Shown here piece by piece: positions 17,945 to 27,209 of a stretch of 38,002 bases of DNA. Both the position numbers and the translations under genes were made by a program. Source of the DNA: Pseudomonadota bacterium (lineage in GTDB: Bacteria > Pseudomonadota > Gammaproteobacteria > Burkholderiales > Methylophilaceae); assembly GCA_029781535.1 (NCBI GenBank), contig JAKOWL010000235.1:1-38002 (forward strand). Direction: 5' to 3'. Each line of letters starts with the position of its first letter. The first letter of the stretch is position 1. The notes under the pieces were generated by a model that had not been told where the DNA came from, did not search any database, and saw nothing but the letters and a program-made list of their open reading frames with translations.

Positions 17945-19609
17945 ATGCCCAAACAACTTACAATTCGGCAACTTTTGCTGCTGGCTTTTTTACTGGCCGG
18001 ATTATTGCCTGCCATGCTGGTAAGCTTTCTTGGATTTTATCAAGCGCGCAATGCGCTAAAAAAGGAAATCACCCTTGACATGCAAACCCACGCGCAGGCA
18101 ATCGCGAACGATGTCGCGCATACCCTCACCGAACGTATGCATAATATACGTACCTGGAGCCAGCTTGAGCTGATGCAAGAGTTGCAAATTGGCGATGTCG
18201 ATAAACGCCTCTCCAATTTCCTACAGGAGCTGAAACAAAATTATGGCGATGTATATACCGATATTGAAGTCGTCAACCTGAAACACCAGGTCATCGCATC
18301 CAGTAACCCTAAGCATATCGGCAATACAGCGCCGGTGATGCCTGTCTGGTTCAACGCTAGCCTTAAACAGGACACTGTCAGCATATCCCCGATTCATGCC
18401 AACGTTTTGGCTATCTCTCACGAAATTACCGACAATCAGACTCTGCAACCTGTCGGGTATCTCGTAGCCTATTTTAACTGGCAAATAGTGCAAAACCTGC
18501 TCGCCGCCGCAGTAACCCCTTCAAGTGCTGCTGCCCTGCTGGATGAAAGATCAAAACCGATCGCTCAGACGTCCAACTGGGTAGAAGTCGAAGAAAACAA
18601 TGGTATGCGAGTCATCGGCCGGCTGGAACCGAATCATTTGCTGCCGCCTTGGCAATTACACCTGCAAAAGGCACGCTCTATTGCCATCGCGCCAGTGCAG
18701 AGACTCGGTTATGCCTTTCTGGCCCTATTGCTAGCCACGCTCATCTTGGCTGCTGTACTGGTAAAGCCCATCGCGAATGCCATCACACGGCCATTGCAGG
18801 CATTGCGTCAATTCGTACAGCACGCCCAACCGGATGCGAATATCCATGCACCTGCCGATGGCCCTCCGGAAATACGGGCATTAAGCGAGGCATTTGAAAC
18901 CATGCTGCATGATCTGGATAGCAGTCAGCAACAGCTAACCCGTGCAGCCAAACTAGCCGTAGTCGGTGAAATGGCTGCCGCAATGAGCCACGAAGTACGC
19001 ACACCTCTCGGGATATTGCGCTCATCCGCAGATATATTGCAACGTGAGCCCAAGTTAAGCAAGGAGGGGTACGAGGTCGTAGGATTTATCGTCTCTGAAA
19101 CCGAACGGTTGAACAATCTGGTAACTAGCCTGATCGATTCAGCCAGGCCGCGCAAACCTGATTTCAGACCACTGGACATCACCGCTTTGGCCACACAAGT
19201 GGTCGCCATGCTGAAACCTCAAGCAGAAGCCAAGGGAATCAATGTAAATCTGACTGCGCAGGAAGCCACCATCCATGCGGATGCTGGCCAGATGACCCAG
19301 GTATTGATGAATTTGCTGCAAAACGCCATCCAGATTTTGCCCGACAATGGTGAGATTGAAATCCACATCACCCCGCTAGAACGACAAGTCGAGATTCGCA
19401 TAGATGACAACGGCCCAGGCATCCCTGCAGAGAATCAAGCACATATCTTTGAACCGTTCTTTACCCAGCGGGCAGGTGGCGTAGGTTTGGGTCTGGCCAT
19501 AGTGCGCCAGATCATTCAATCACACCAGGGCAGCATCCTCTACGGTTCTAGCCATCTTGGTGGCGCAAGGTTTACAATTTCATTGCCCATGATGCAATCC
19601 CACCTATGA
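17945..19609 (+). CDS. Sensor histidine kinase
   Basis: This 554-residue membrane kinase has a transmembrane helix (about 9-31), a periplasmic ligand-binding region of about 215 residues that looks like a dCache domain (VVNLKHQVIASSNPKHIG), a second helix (about 250-272), a HAMP segment, and a HisKA domain with the phospho-acceptor His349 in AAMSHEVRTPLGILR. The ATPase domain shows QVLMNLLQNAIQIL (N box), DDNGPGIP (G1), FEPFFT (F box) and GVGLGLAIV (G2). The 3' end overlaps the start of the NtrC-type regulator gene by 4 bases, so the two form a two-component system. It is divergent from the porin/PstS-like pair, the likely target, although that link is inferred only from position. Confidence 0.96.
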   Translation: MPKQLTIRQLLLLAFLLAGLLPAMLVSFLGFYQARNALKKEITLDMQTHAQAIANDVAHTLTERMHNIRTWSQLELMQELQIGDVDKRLSNFLQELKQNYGDVYTDIEVVNLKHQVIASSNPKHIGNTAPVMPVWFNASLKQDTVSISPIHANVLAISHEITDNQTLQPVGYLVAYFNWQIVQNLLAAAVTPSSAAALLDERSKPIAQTSNWVEVEENNGMRVIGRLEPNHLLPPWQLHLQKARSIAIAPVQRLGYAFLALLLATLILAAVLVKPIANAITRPLQALRQFVQHAQPDANIHAPADGPPEIRALSEAFETMLHDLDSSQQQLTRAAKLAVVGEMAAAMSHEVRTPLGILRSSADILQREPKLSKEGYEVVGFIVSETERLNNLVTSLIDSARPRKPDFRPLDITALATQVVAMLKPQAEAKGINVNLTAQEATIHADAGQMTQVLMNLLQNAIQILPDNGEIEIHITPLERQVEIRIDDNGPGIPAENQAHIFEPFFTQRAGGVGLGLAIVRQIIQSHQGSILYGSSHLGGARFTISLPMMQSHL

Positions 19610-20955
19610 CCACACATAAAAAAATCCTTGCTGTCGATGACGAACCGCATATGCGGCGCTTGCTGGAAATCAGCCTCAGGCAGACCGGCTACCAACCTTT
19701 GCAAGCAGCTGACGGGCGTGAAGCGCTGGATATCATCAGATCCCAAGCAGTAGACCTGGTGGTGAGCGACCTGCATATGCCAGGCATGAATGGCCTGGAG
19801 CTATTGAGGGCAATCAGGGAGTCCAACGAGCATTTGCCATTCATTATGGTGACCGCACAGGGCGAAATCAAAACCGCTGTGGAAGCCATGAAACTGGGAG
19901 CGGCAGATTATATTTTACGACCTTTCGATCTGGAAACGCTTGAGATCGCCATTGCCAAGGCGCTCTCCGTCGAACGGCTCTCCAGAGAAAATGCCTATTT
20001 CAAAACCGCCAACCAATCCTCAGTTGGCAATCTGGTTGGGCAAAGCGCCGCGATGCAAACGCTCAAAAAGATGATCCAGCAAGTAGCGCCTGAAAAAGCG
20101 ACCGTGCTCATCACCGGTGAGACCGGCACAGGGAAAGAGCTTATCGCACAAGCGATTCATCAAACCAGCCCAAGAAAGAACGAGCTGTTTGTCGCCGTGA
20201 ACTGTGCGGCCATCCCGGCCGAGATGATGGAATCCGAGTTGTTTGGCCATGAGAAGGGAGCTTTCACGGGTGCGCAAAAGGAACGTATCGGTAAATTCGA
20301 GCTGGCAGATGGCGGCACCTTGTTTCTCGATGAGGTCACCGAGATGCCCATTCAGCTGCAGGCCAAATTGCTACGCGCCTTGCAGGCTAGCGTGATCGAA
20401 AAACTGGGCAGCAACAAACATATACCTCTGGATATCCGGGTGATTGCCGCCACCAACCGCGACCCTATGGAAGCAGTCAACCAGGGAAAGCTACGCGAAG
20501 ATCTGTATTATCGTCTTAACGTGTTCAGCCTTAACTCCCCGCCTCTACGTGAACGCTACGGAGATATAGAAATTCTCGCCCGTTACTTTCTGGGTAAACA
20601 TCAGACACAAATCTCTGCTGAAGCATTAGAAAAACTCAATCGTTACAACTGGCCGGGCAATGTGCGTGAACTTGAAAATGTTCTGGAACGCGCTGCAATT
20701 CTCTCCGGTCGCGATACTGTTCTGCCGGAGCATCTACCATTAAATGACACCACCACTGAAAGACCCGCAGACATCAGCCTGCAGAATAACGCCACAGAGT
20801 CCCTCTCTATCCCGCAGGCCGTGGCACACATCGAAAAGAAACTGATCATTGAAGCGTTGGCTGCCTGCAAGGGTAACAAAACCAAGGCTGCCAAATTACT
20901 GGAAATCAGCGAGCGCTCCCTCTGGAACAAGCTTGACCTTTACCAGCTGAAATAA
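19606..20955 (+). CDS. NtrC-family sigma-54-dependent response regulator
   Basis: This 449-residue protein has three parts. The receiver domain (1-120) has DDEP and phospho-acceptor Asp55 in [12 protein letters not shown]. The AAA+ domain (about 140-380) has Walker A GETGTGKE (171-178), the sigma-54 contact loop GAFTGA (218-223), Walker [10 protein letters not shown] and the arginine region [20 protein letters not shown]. The C-terminal Fis-type helix-turn-helix ends [20 protein letters not shown]. The intact GAFTGA loop means it should activate sigma-54 promoters. Phosphorylation by the upstream kinase is expected, because the genes overlap by 4 bases. The target promoters were not identified in this window. 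Confidence 0.97.
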   Translation: MTTHKKILAVDDEPHMRRLLEISLRQTGYQPLQAADGREALDIIRSQAVDLVVSDLHMPGMNGLELLRAIRESNEHLPFIMVTAQGEIKTAVEAMKLGAADYILRPFDLETLEIAIAKALSVERLSRENAYFKTANQSSVGNLVGQSAAMQTLKKMIQQVAPEKATVLITGETGTGKELIAQAIHQTSPRKNELFVAVNCAAIPAEMMESELFGHEKGAFTGAQKERIGKFELADGGTLFLDEVTEMPIQLQAKLLRALQASVIEKLGSNKHIPLDIRVIAATNRDPMEAVNQGKLREDLYYRLNVFSLNSPPLRERYGDIEILARYFLGKHQTQISAEALEKLNRYNWPGNVRELENVLERAAILSGRDTVLPEHLPLNDTTTERPADISLQNNATESLSIPQAVAHIEKKLIIEALAACKGNKTKAAKLLEISERSLWNKLDLYQLK

Positions 20956-20982
20956 TCGGGCTACAACTACATCTCACGTGCA

Positions 20983-21022
20983 TTGACAATTATAGTTAAC
21001 ACTGTTAACTTAACGTTGTTAA
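20983..21022 (+). promoter_or_regulatory. TetR gene promoter with tandem inverted-repeat operators
   Basis: A consensus TTGACA (20983-20988) is followed at about 17 bases by a weak -10 (TAACTT, 21006-21011). Two copies of the inverted repeat TTAAC-N3-GTTAA lie over and after it at 20996-21008 (spacer ACT) and 21010-21022 (spacer GTT), 14 bases apart. They sit just before the TetR-family gene and very probably mediate autoregulation of the efflux operon. Confidence 0.7.
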
Positions 21023-21059
21023 TCAACTGTGAATTACAAGCATAACGTTTACAGAAACC

Positions 21060-21683
21060 ATGCCGCCAAGACTCAAGACCGATGCAGAAAAACTACTGCT
21101 GCGTACCCGCATCATCGATGCAGCGCGCGAGCTGTTCGTGAGTCAAGGCGTAGAAGCGGTGAGCATGCGTGAGATTGCCAAGCGGATCGGTTATTCCGCA
21201 ACCAGCATCTACCTGCATTTCACTGACAAGGAAAGCCTGTTGCGTGCGATTTGTGAAACCGATTTCCTGATGCTGGCAAGTGCGCAAAAGCACATCCTGC
21301 AAATTGCCGACCCGGTTGAACAGGTGATCGCATTAGGACAAGGCTATGTGCAGTTCGCACTGAGCCATCCTAATCACTACCGACTGATGTTCATGACCCC
21401 GCACGAGCCATTCACCCCGGAGACCATCGGCCTGCAGCAGAACCACCCGGAGCAGGATGCTTATTTCCAGCTCAAGTCCATCATACAAGCAGCCTTTGAT
21501 GCGCAGAAATTCAAACCAGAATTCACCGACCCGGAGCTCATCGCCCAAACCATGTGGGCCGGCATGCATGGCGTGTGTGCCCTGGAAATCACCATGTCGA
21601 AAGACTGCTGGGTCAACTGGCGCAATATCGAAGCACGTGTATACACGATGCAGCACTTACTAATGAATGGTCTATTAAGATGA
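21060..21683 (+). CDS. TetR-family transcriptional regulator of an RND efflux operon
   Basis: This 207-residue repressor has an N-terminal helix-turn-helix (about 15-62): RIIDAARELFVSQGVEAVSMREIAKRIG, then YSATSIYLHFTDKESLLRAI. The C-terminal ligand-binding domain (about 80-205) includes HPNHYRLMFMTP, a stretch seen in the WHG-type TetR C-terminal family. The gene is the first of three; its TGA overlaps the ATG of the membrane-fusion protein gene. Operators with two inverted repeats overlap its promoter, so autorepression is likely, with release by a pump substrate. The inducer is unknown. The ribosome binding site before the ATG is weak. Confidence 0.93.
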   Translation: MPPRLKTDAEKLLLRTRIIDAARELFVSQGVEAVSMREIAKRIGYSATSIYLHFTDKESLLRAICETDFLMLASAQKHILQIADPVEQVIALGQGYVQFALSHPNHYRLMFMTPHEPFTPETIGLQQNHPEQDAYFQLKSIIQAAFDAQKFKPEFTDPELIAQTMWAGMHGVCALEITMSKDCWVNWRNIEARVYTMQHLLMNGLLR

Positions 21684-22759
21684 CTTTGATGAAACCACGC
21701 CTGATCATTCTGGCACTGACCGCATTGCTTGTAGCGTGCGAAAAACCTGTGGAACCACCGGCTCCGCCTCGGCCTGCACTGGTCATCATTGCCGGCAAAG
21801 CCGACATCAATCAAGGCATGGCGCTGGTGGGTGAAGTGAAATCCAGGTACGAATCCAACCAGGCCTTCCGTATCAGCGGAAAAATCGTGGAGCGTAAAGC
21901 AGAAGTTGGAGCCCAGGTCAAAAAAGGACAGGTGCTGGCCAGGCTGGATATCACCGACACCCAGTTCAATGTTGCCGCCGCCACCGCAGATGTACGCGCC
22001 GCAGAGGCGAACTATGTTTTGGCAAAATCAGAAGTAGAGCGCCAGCGCCAGCTTGTCAGTAAAAACTTCATTACCCCTTCCGCACTGGACAAATACGAAG
22101 CCGAGCTGAAAACCGCTGAAGCACGCGTCAATCAGACCAAGGCCCAGGCAGCCGTCTCCGGCAACCAATCACGTTATACCAGCCTGGTTGCAGACAGGGA
22201 CGGCGTCATCACACAGATTCATGCTGAACCTGGTCAAGTGGTAGAAGCCGGTGAAATGGTCACACAGATCGTGGATACCCGGCAGATTGAGGTTCAGGTT
22301 GCCGTACCTGAGTCGCGCATGGCTAATGTCAAGATCGGGAATAAGGCGATCATCAAGTTATGGGCAGACCGCAGCAACAGCTACCAAGGTACGGTGAGGG
22401 AAATCGCGCCGGCTGCGGATTCCGCGACACGCACATTCAATGTTCGCGTGAAATTCGACGCCCCGGATGGCAAGGTACTACTCGGCATGACCGCAGGGGT
22501 GCGCTTTGCGGATAATGCAGATACCGAGATCATTGTGCCCAATAGCGCCGTGACGCAGAAAAATGGTCAAACCCTGGTGTGGGTAGTAGATAAAAACGGC
22601 ATCGCCAACCCCCGTCCGGTAAGTATCGGAAACTTTACCGAACAAGGTGTCGCGATCAGGCAAGGTATACAGGCAGGGGAAATGGTTGCCATCGTCGGCG
22701 TACATACACTCGTCAAAGGCCAACAGGTGACACCGCAAATCCAACAAGCCCAGCAATGA
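21680..22759 (+). CDS. RND efflux membrane-fusion (periplasmic adaptor) lipoprotein
   Basis: This protein of about 359 residues links the RND pump to an outer-membrane channel. The N-terminus MTLMKPRLIILALTALLVAC is a lipoprotein signal with the lipobox LVAC, followed by a Pro-rich linker. The body shows the HlyD/AcrA pattern: RISGKIVERKAEVGAQVKKG (lipoyl half-motif), a helical hairpin (about 90-170) and the second half VADRDGVITQIHAEPGQVV, then barrel strands and VVAIVGVHTLVKGQQV-like ending. The open frame extends upstream inside the TetR gene; the ATG at 21680 overlaps the TetR stop, and another ATG at 21689 is possible. The stop overlaps the RND pump start. Confidence 0.92.
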   Translation: MTLMKPRLIILALTALLVACEKPVEPPAPPRPALVIIAGKADINQGMALVGEVKSRYESNQAFRISGKIVERKAEVGAQVKKGQVLARLDITDTQFNVAAATADVRAAEANYVLAKSEVERQRQLVSKNFITPSALDKYEAELKTAEARVNQTKAQAAVSGNQSRYTSLVADRDGVITQIHAEPGQVVEAGEMVTQIVDTRQIEVQVAVPESRMANVKIGNKAIIKLWADRSNSYQGTVREIAPAADSATRTFNVRVKFDAPDGKVLLGMTAGVRFADNADTEIIVPNSAVTQKNGQTLVWVVDKNGIANPRPVSIGNFTEQGVAIRQGIQAGEMVAIVGVHTLVKGQQVTPQIQQAQQ

Positions 22760-25700
22760 TAGATATGCCAGAAATCACGAAATCTCGCTTCAATCTCTCG
22801 GAGTGGGCTCTCAAACATCAGGCACTGGTGCTATACCTGATGCTGGTATTGACCATCTCCGGCATGCTGGCTTACACCAAACTAGGCCAATCTGAAGATC
22901 CGCCGTTCACTTTCAAAGTCATGCTGGTACGCACGACTTGGCCTGGCGCTAGCGCTTATGAAGTCGAACAGCAGATCACCGACAAACTGGAAAAGAAACT
23001 GCAGGAAACGCCGCACCTGGATTATTCCAGCAGCTATTCGCGTCCCGGCGAATCGCTCATCTTCCTCGTTATCAAGGATGATACTTTTTCCAAGGAAATC
23101 CCCGATATCTGGTATCAGGTACGCAAAAAGGTAGGGGATATTCGCCACACGCTGCCACAGAACATCGAGAGCCTCACCTTCAATGATGAGTTCAGCGATG
23201 TCTATGGCAGCATGTACGCGCTCACCGGCGATGGACTGGATAATTTCAGCCTGAAGCAGCAGGCGGAAGTCATTCGCGCTGCGCTGCTGAAAACGCCGGA
23301 TGTCGCCAAAGTGGATTTCTTTGGTGAACAGAAACAGCGTGTCTATATCGAGATATCCAACGCAAAACTGGCCAGCATCGGCATCAATATCCCCACACTG
23401 GTCAACCTGGTGCAAACGCAGAATGCCATCGTACGCGGAGGCACCTATGAATCACCGCAAGAGCGCATTCGCATCGATGTCTCAGGCCGTTACGATGCAC
23501 TGAGCGATTTGCGCGAACTGCGGCTGCGTGCCAATAATCGCGATTTCAAGCTTGGCGATGTCGCCCACATCTACAGGGGCTATGAAGACCCGCCGCGAGA
23601 CACCGTACGCTTTAACGGAAGAGAATCCTTGTTGTTGGGTGTCAGCATGCGGCAAGGCGGTGACGTCATTCAGCTAGGCCATGCGCTGGACGCAAAAATC
23701 GCGCGCATCCAGCATCAGTTGCCTGTAGGCGTTGAACTCAAGCCTGTCACGTTACAATCCAGAATCGTCGCCAATTCAGTCAACGACTTCGTACATTCGC
23801 TCATGGAAGCTCTGATCATCGTGCTCGGCGTCAGCTTGCTGTCTTTGGGCATACGTACCGGCATCGTCGTTGCCATCTCTATCCCGGTCGTACTCGCCGC
23901 CACTTTCCTGGTCATGCACAGTTTTGATATTGGCCTACACAAGATATCGCTGGGCGCATTGATTCTAGCGCTAGGCTTGCTGGTGGATGATGCCATCATC
24001 GCAGTAGAGATGATGTCATCTAAAATGGAACAAGGCTGGGACCGCGTCAAAGCGGCCTCTTTCGCCTTCACATCCACTGCCATGCCCATGCTGACCGGCA
24101 CGCTGGTCACCGTAGCAGGCTTCCTGCCTATCGCCACCGCCACTTCATCCACCGGCGAATACACCCGTTCCATCTTCCAGGTCAGCGCCATCGCACTGCT
24201 GATCTCATGGGTCGCTGCGGTGGTCTTTGTCCCTTACCTGGGATACCACTTGCTGCCAGACTATAACGAAAAACCCAAACAAAACAGATTCATGGCATGG
24301 CTGAAAGGCTTATTCCATGTAGGTTCTAGCAATACAAAAAAGGATGATGTACATCATCATGACATTTATAACACCGTGTTCTACCGCGCGTTCCGCAAAC
24401 TGGTCACTGCCTGCGTGCGCTATCGCAAAACGGTCATCCTGATCACCTTGGCGATGTTCGTCATAGCCGTACTTGGGTTTGCCAAAGTACAGCAGCAATT
24501 CTTCCCGGACTCCACAAGGCTAGAGCTTGTCGTGGACTTTCGCATGACCGAAGGCGCGAGTTACCAGGCCACCAATAGCGAAGTCAAAAAACTGGAAGCC
24601 TGGCTGACCCGGTGGAACAATCAGCATCAGGGTATCGATAATTTCGTCGCTTATATCGGTACCGGCGCGCCTCGCTACTATTTGCCGCTGGACGTACAGA
24701 TGCCGCATCGCGGCTTTGCACAAACGGTGATCCTCACCAAATCGATGGAGCAACGCGAAGCGCTGCGCAATGACTTGCTGCACTTGTTCGAAACTGATTT
24801 CCCGAGTTTGCGGGCATCGGTGCTCAGGCTGGAAAACGGCCCCCCCGTAGGTTTCCCGGTACAGTTCCGTGTGGATGGTTATGACATCGCCAAGGTCAGG
24901 GAGATCGCCAACCAGATCGCAGCTATCATGCGCGAAAACCCCAACCTCAGGAACGTGCAGCTTGGCTGGGAAGAGCCAAGCAAGGTCATCAAAGTACAGA
25001 TAGACCAGGCTAAAGCCCGCCTGTTGGGCGTCAGCTCGGTAGATATCGCCACCATCCTGAATGGCGCGATGAGCGAGCTGTATGTCACCGAGTTCCGCGA
25101 AGGCAACGAACGCATCGACCTGGTAGCGCGTGGACCGGAAATCGAACGTACCAGACTGTCACGTCTGGGCGACCTGATGGTCATCACCCCGTCAGGTAAA
25201 GGAGTACCTTTGTCGCAAGTCGCCACCATCCAGTCGGGTTTCGAGGAAGGGGTGATCTGGCGACGCAACCGTGTTCCCTCACTCACGGTACGCGCGCACC
25301 TGCGCGGCGATATCCAGGCACCGGTAGTCTCAGCCCAGGTCGAAGAAGAATTGACGAAAATTAAAGAAAATCTCCCGCTTGGCGTTACTGTAGAAACAGG
25401 TGGCGCAGTGGAAGAATCCGCCAAAGGCGCGGCATCGGTAGCCAAGGGGTTTCCGCTGTTCCTTATCGTGGTACTGACCTTGCTGATGATCCAGCTGCAG
25501 AGCTTCTCGCGCATGCTGCTGGTGCTACTGACTGCGCCATTGGGATTGATTGGCGTCACCGCAGCCCTGCTGCTGTTCAACCAGCCGTTTGGCTTTGTCG
25601 CCATGCTGGGAACAATCGCTTTATCAGGCATGATCATGCGCAACTCGGTCATTCTGGTCGACCAGATCGACCAAGACAAGGCAGCCGGGATAGCGCCATG

Positions 25701-25914
25701 GCAGGCCATCGTGGAATCCACGATACGCCGCTTCCGCCCGATCGTGCTGACTGCCGCCGCTGCAATCCTGGCGATGATCCCGCTGACGCGCAGCGTGTTC
25801 TTCGGCCCGATGGCGGTTGCCATCATGGGCGGCCTGACAGTCGCCACGCTGCTGACGGTGCTGTTTTTGCCAGCGCTGTATGCAGCATGGTTCCGCATCA
25901 AAGTGGACGAATAA
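22756..25914 (+). CDS. RND-family efflux pump inner-membrane subunit
   Basis: This 1052-residue protein has the length and layout of AcrB-type RND pumps: a first helix after residue 17, a large periplasmic loop (about 45-345), six helices, a second loop (about 575-875) and six more helices. Family motifs include the entry region QSEDPPFTFKVMLVRTTWPG and the proton-relay Asp pair in GLLVDDAIIAVEMM of helix 4. The C-terminal half has AMIPLTRSVFFGPMAVAIMGGL. Its substrates cannot be predicted; the first loop (SRPGESLIFLVIKDDT) is unlike AcrB itself and closer to uncharacterised HAE-1 relatives. It needs the adaptor upstream and an outer-membrane channel not encoded here. Confidence 0.95.
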   Translation: MIDMPEITKSRFNLSEWALKHQALVLYLMLVLTISGMLAYTKLGQSEDPPFTFKVMLVRTTWPGASAYEVEQQITDKLEKKLQETPHLDYSSSYSRPGESLIFLVIKDDTFSKEIPDIWYQVRKKVGDIRHTLPQNIESLTFNDEFSDVYGSMYALTGDGLDNFSLKQQAEVIRAALLKTPDVAKVDFFGEQKQRVYIEISNAKLASIGINIPTLVNLVQTQNAIVRGGTYESPQERIRIDVSGRYDALSDLRELRLRANNRDFKLGDVAHIYRGYEDPPRDTVRFNGRESLLLGVSMRQGGDVIQLGHALDAKIARIQHQLPVGVELKPVTLQSRIVANSVNDFVHSLMEALIIVLGVSLLSLGIRTGIVVAISIPVVLAATFLVMHSFDIGLHKISLGALILALGLLVDDAIIAVEMMSSKMEQGWDRVKAASFAFTSTAMPMLTGTLVTVAGFLPIATATSSTGEYTRSIFQVSAIALLISWVAAVVFVPYLGYHLLPDYNEKPKQNRFMAWLKGLFHVGSSNTKKDDVHHHDIYNTVFYRAFRKLVTACVRYRKTVILITLAMFVIAVLGFAKVQQQFFPDSTRLELVVDFRMTEGASYQATNSEVKKLEAWLTRWNNQHQGIDNFVAYIGTGAPRYYLPLDVQMPHRGFAQTVILTKSMEQREALRNDLLHLFETDFPSLRASVLRLENGPPVGFPVQFRVDGYDIAKVREIANQIAAIMRENPNLRNVQLGWEEPSKVIKVQIDQAKARLLGVSSVDIATILNGAMSELYVTEFREGNERIDLVARGPEIERTRLSRLGDLMVITPSGKGVPLSQVATIQSGFEEGVIWRRNRVPSLTVRAHLRGDIQAPVVSAQVEEELTKIKENLPLGVTVETGGAVEESAKGAASVAKGFPLFLIVVLTLLMIQLQSFSRMLLVLLTAPLGLIGVTAALLLFNQPFGFVAMLGTIALSGMIMRNSVILVDQIDQDKAAGIAPWQAIVESTIRRFRPIVLTAAAAILAMIPLTRSVFFGPMAVAIMGGLTVATLLTVLFLPALYAAWFRIKVDE

Positions 25915-25958
25915 ATCCAGTATAATAATGTGAATAACTTGATAGACAGATAACAGAC

Positions 25959-26636
25959 ATGCGAACAAATACGATGAATAACAGCGCAAACGCTACTGCG
26001 CGTTTTAACATGATCGAGCAGCAGGTACGTCCTTGGGAGGTACTGGACCCTGCAGTGCTGCAACTGCTCAACGACGTACCGCGCGAAGCATTTGTACCAA
26101 AGGACTATGTCGGTTTGGCTTTCGCGGATATCGAGATTCCGCTGGGGCATGGGGAGCATATGCTCAGCCCAAAACTGGAAGGCCGCATGCTGCAGAGCCT
26201 GAGCCTGCAAAAGACCGACCGCGTACTGCATATCGGTACTGGCAGCGGCTATTTCGCTGCCCTGCTGTCAAAACTCAGCGCGCATGTCACCAGCGTGGAA
26301 ATCCATGCCGACCTCAGCCATCAAGCCGCACAAAATCTGGCGGAACAAGACATTCATCATGTGAGCCTGCTGGTTGCGGATGGCATTGACGGCTTGCGGC
26401 AGCAAGCACCGTTCGACGTGATCGTCTATACAGGCTCCTGCCCGGTCGAACCTGCTGGTGTGCGCCAGCAGCTAAATGTGGGCGGCCGCATGTTGATCGT
26501 GCTGGGCGAAGCCCCTGTGATGCAGGCCACTCTGATTCAGCGCGTCACTCAAGACGCGTACCGCGAAGATGTCTTGTTTGAGACATGCCTGCCCGAGCTA
26601 ATCAACGCGCCACAAGCGCAAAAATTCGAGTTCTGA
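25959..26636 (+). CDS. PCMT-family SAM-dependent methyltransferase
   Basis: This protein of up to 225 residues resembles protein-L-isoaspartate O-methyltransferase, which repairs damaged aspartyl residues. It shows ARFNMIEQQVRPWEVLDPAV, DVPREAFVPKDYVGLAFADI and the SAM-binding motif LHIGTGSGYFAALLS. The segment that in authentic enzymes reads GHGQTIS is GHGEHMLSP here, so the substrate-contact residues differ and the substrate may not be isoaspartate. A second ATG at 25974 (MNNSANATARFN) fits family starts better; neither has a good ribosome binding site. A TATAAT at 25921 may be the -10 of its promoter. It is followed by an isochorismatase-type hydrolase gene. Confidence 0.82.
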   Translation: MRTNTMNNSANATARFNMIEQQVRPWEVLDPAVLQLLNDVPREAFVPKDYVGLAFADIEIPLGHGEHMLSPKLEGRMLQSLSLQKTDRVLHIGTGSGYFAALLSKLSAHVTSVEIHADLSHQAAQNLAEQDIHHVSLLVADGIDGLRQQAPFDVIVYTGSCPVEPAGVRQQLNVGGRMLIVLGEAPVMQATLIQRVTQDAYREDVLFETCLPELINAPQAQKFEF

Positions 26637-26650
26637 CATATTTACTGGCG

Positions 26651-27202
26651 ATGCAAGCCCTTAAACTCAGCGCCATCACCAGCCAGTTCATCGTTATCGA
26701 TATCCAGCCCAAGCTGTGTGGCGTGATGCCTGCCGATACGATAGGTGGAATGATCCAGAACACGGCGACTCTGTTGCTAGCGGCCAAGCTATGTGAAGTG
26801 CCTGTCATCGCTACCGAGCAATACCCGCAAGGCCTTGGCGAGACCTCGGTGGAAATCAAACAGCACCTCGACCATACGCCCATCGCCAAGACCGCCTTCT
26901 CTGCCTGCGAAGAACCCAGGTTCAGCCAACAGCTGCACCGTGACAGGCCGCAAATCATCCTAACCGGAATGGAAGCGCACATCTGCGTTCTGCAGACTGC
27001 ACTGGACTTATTGGCTGCCGGAAAACAGGTATTCGTAATACAGGATGCCGTCATCTCGCGCAATCCGGCGAATCAGGCCAATGCATTGGATAGATTGGGC
27101 CATGCCGGCTGTATCATCACCAATGCCGAATCCGTGATATTTGAATGGCTGGGGAACGCCAGGCACCCCCATTTCAAGGCGCTGGCAGCGCTTATCAAAT
27201 AA
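26651..27202 (+). CDS. Isochorismatase-family cysteine hydrolase
   Basis: This 183-residue protein belongs to the isochorismatase/nicotinamidase-like fold. The catalytic triad can be placed: Asp in FIVIDIQPKL, Lys in PIAKTAFSACEEP and Cys in LTGMEAHICVLQTALDLL. The reaction could be amidohydrolysis or a related step on a small amide; relatives of this length (YcaC-like) have no assigned substrate. The start is at the ATG at 26651, because the open frame upstream overlaps the methyltransferase gene in another frame and the family start aligns here. It converges on waaA, with 7 bases between the stops. Confidence 0.88.
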   Translation: MQALKLSAITSQFIVIDIQPKLCGVMPADTIGGMIQNTATLLLAAKLCEVPVIATEQYPQGLGETSVEIKQHLDHTPIAKTAFSACEEPRFSQQLHRDRPQIILTGMEAHICVLQTALDLLAAGKQVFVIQDAVISRNPANQANALDRLGHAGCIITNAESVIFEWLGNARHPHFKALAALIK

Positions 27203-27209
27203 ATCCCGG

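Noticed and set aside
24879-26231. Long minus-strand open frame across the RND pump gene.
   Set aside because: Composition is Ser/Arg/Thr-rich with no domain and it lies opposite a clear RND gene.
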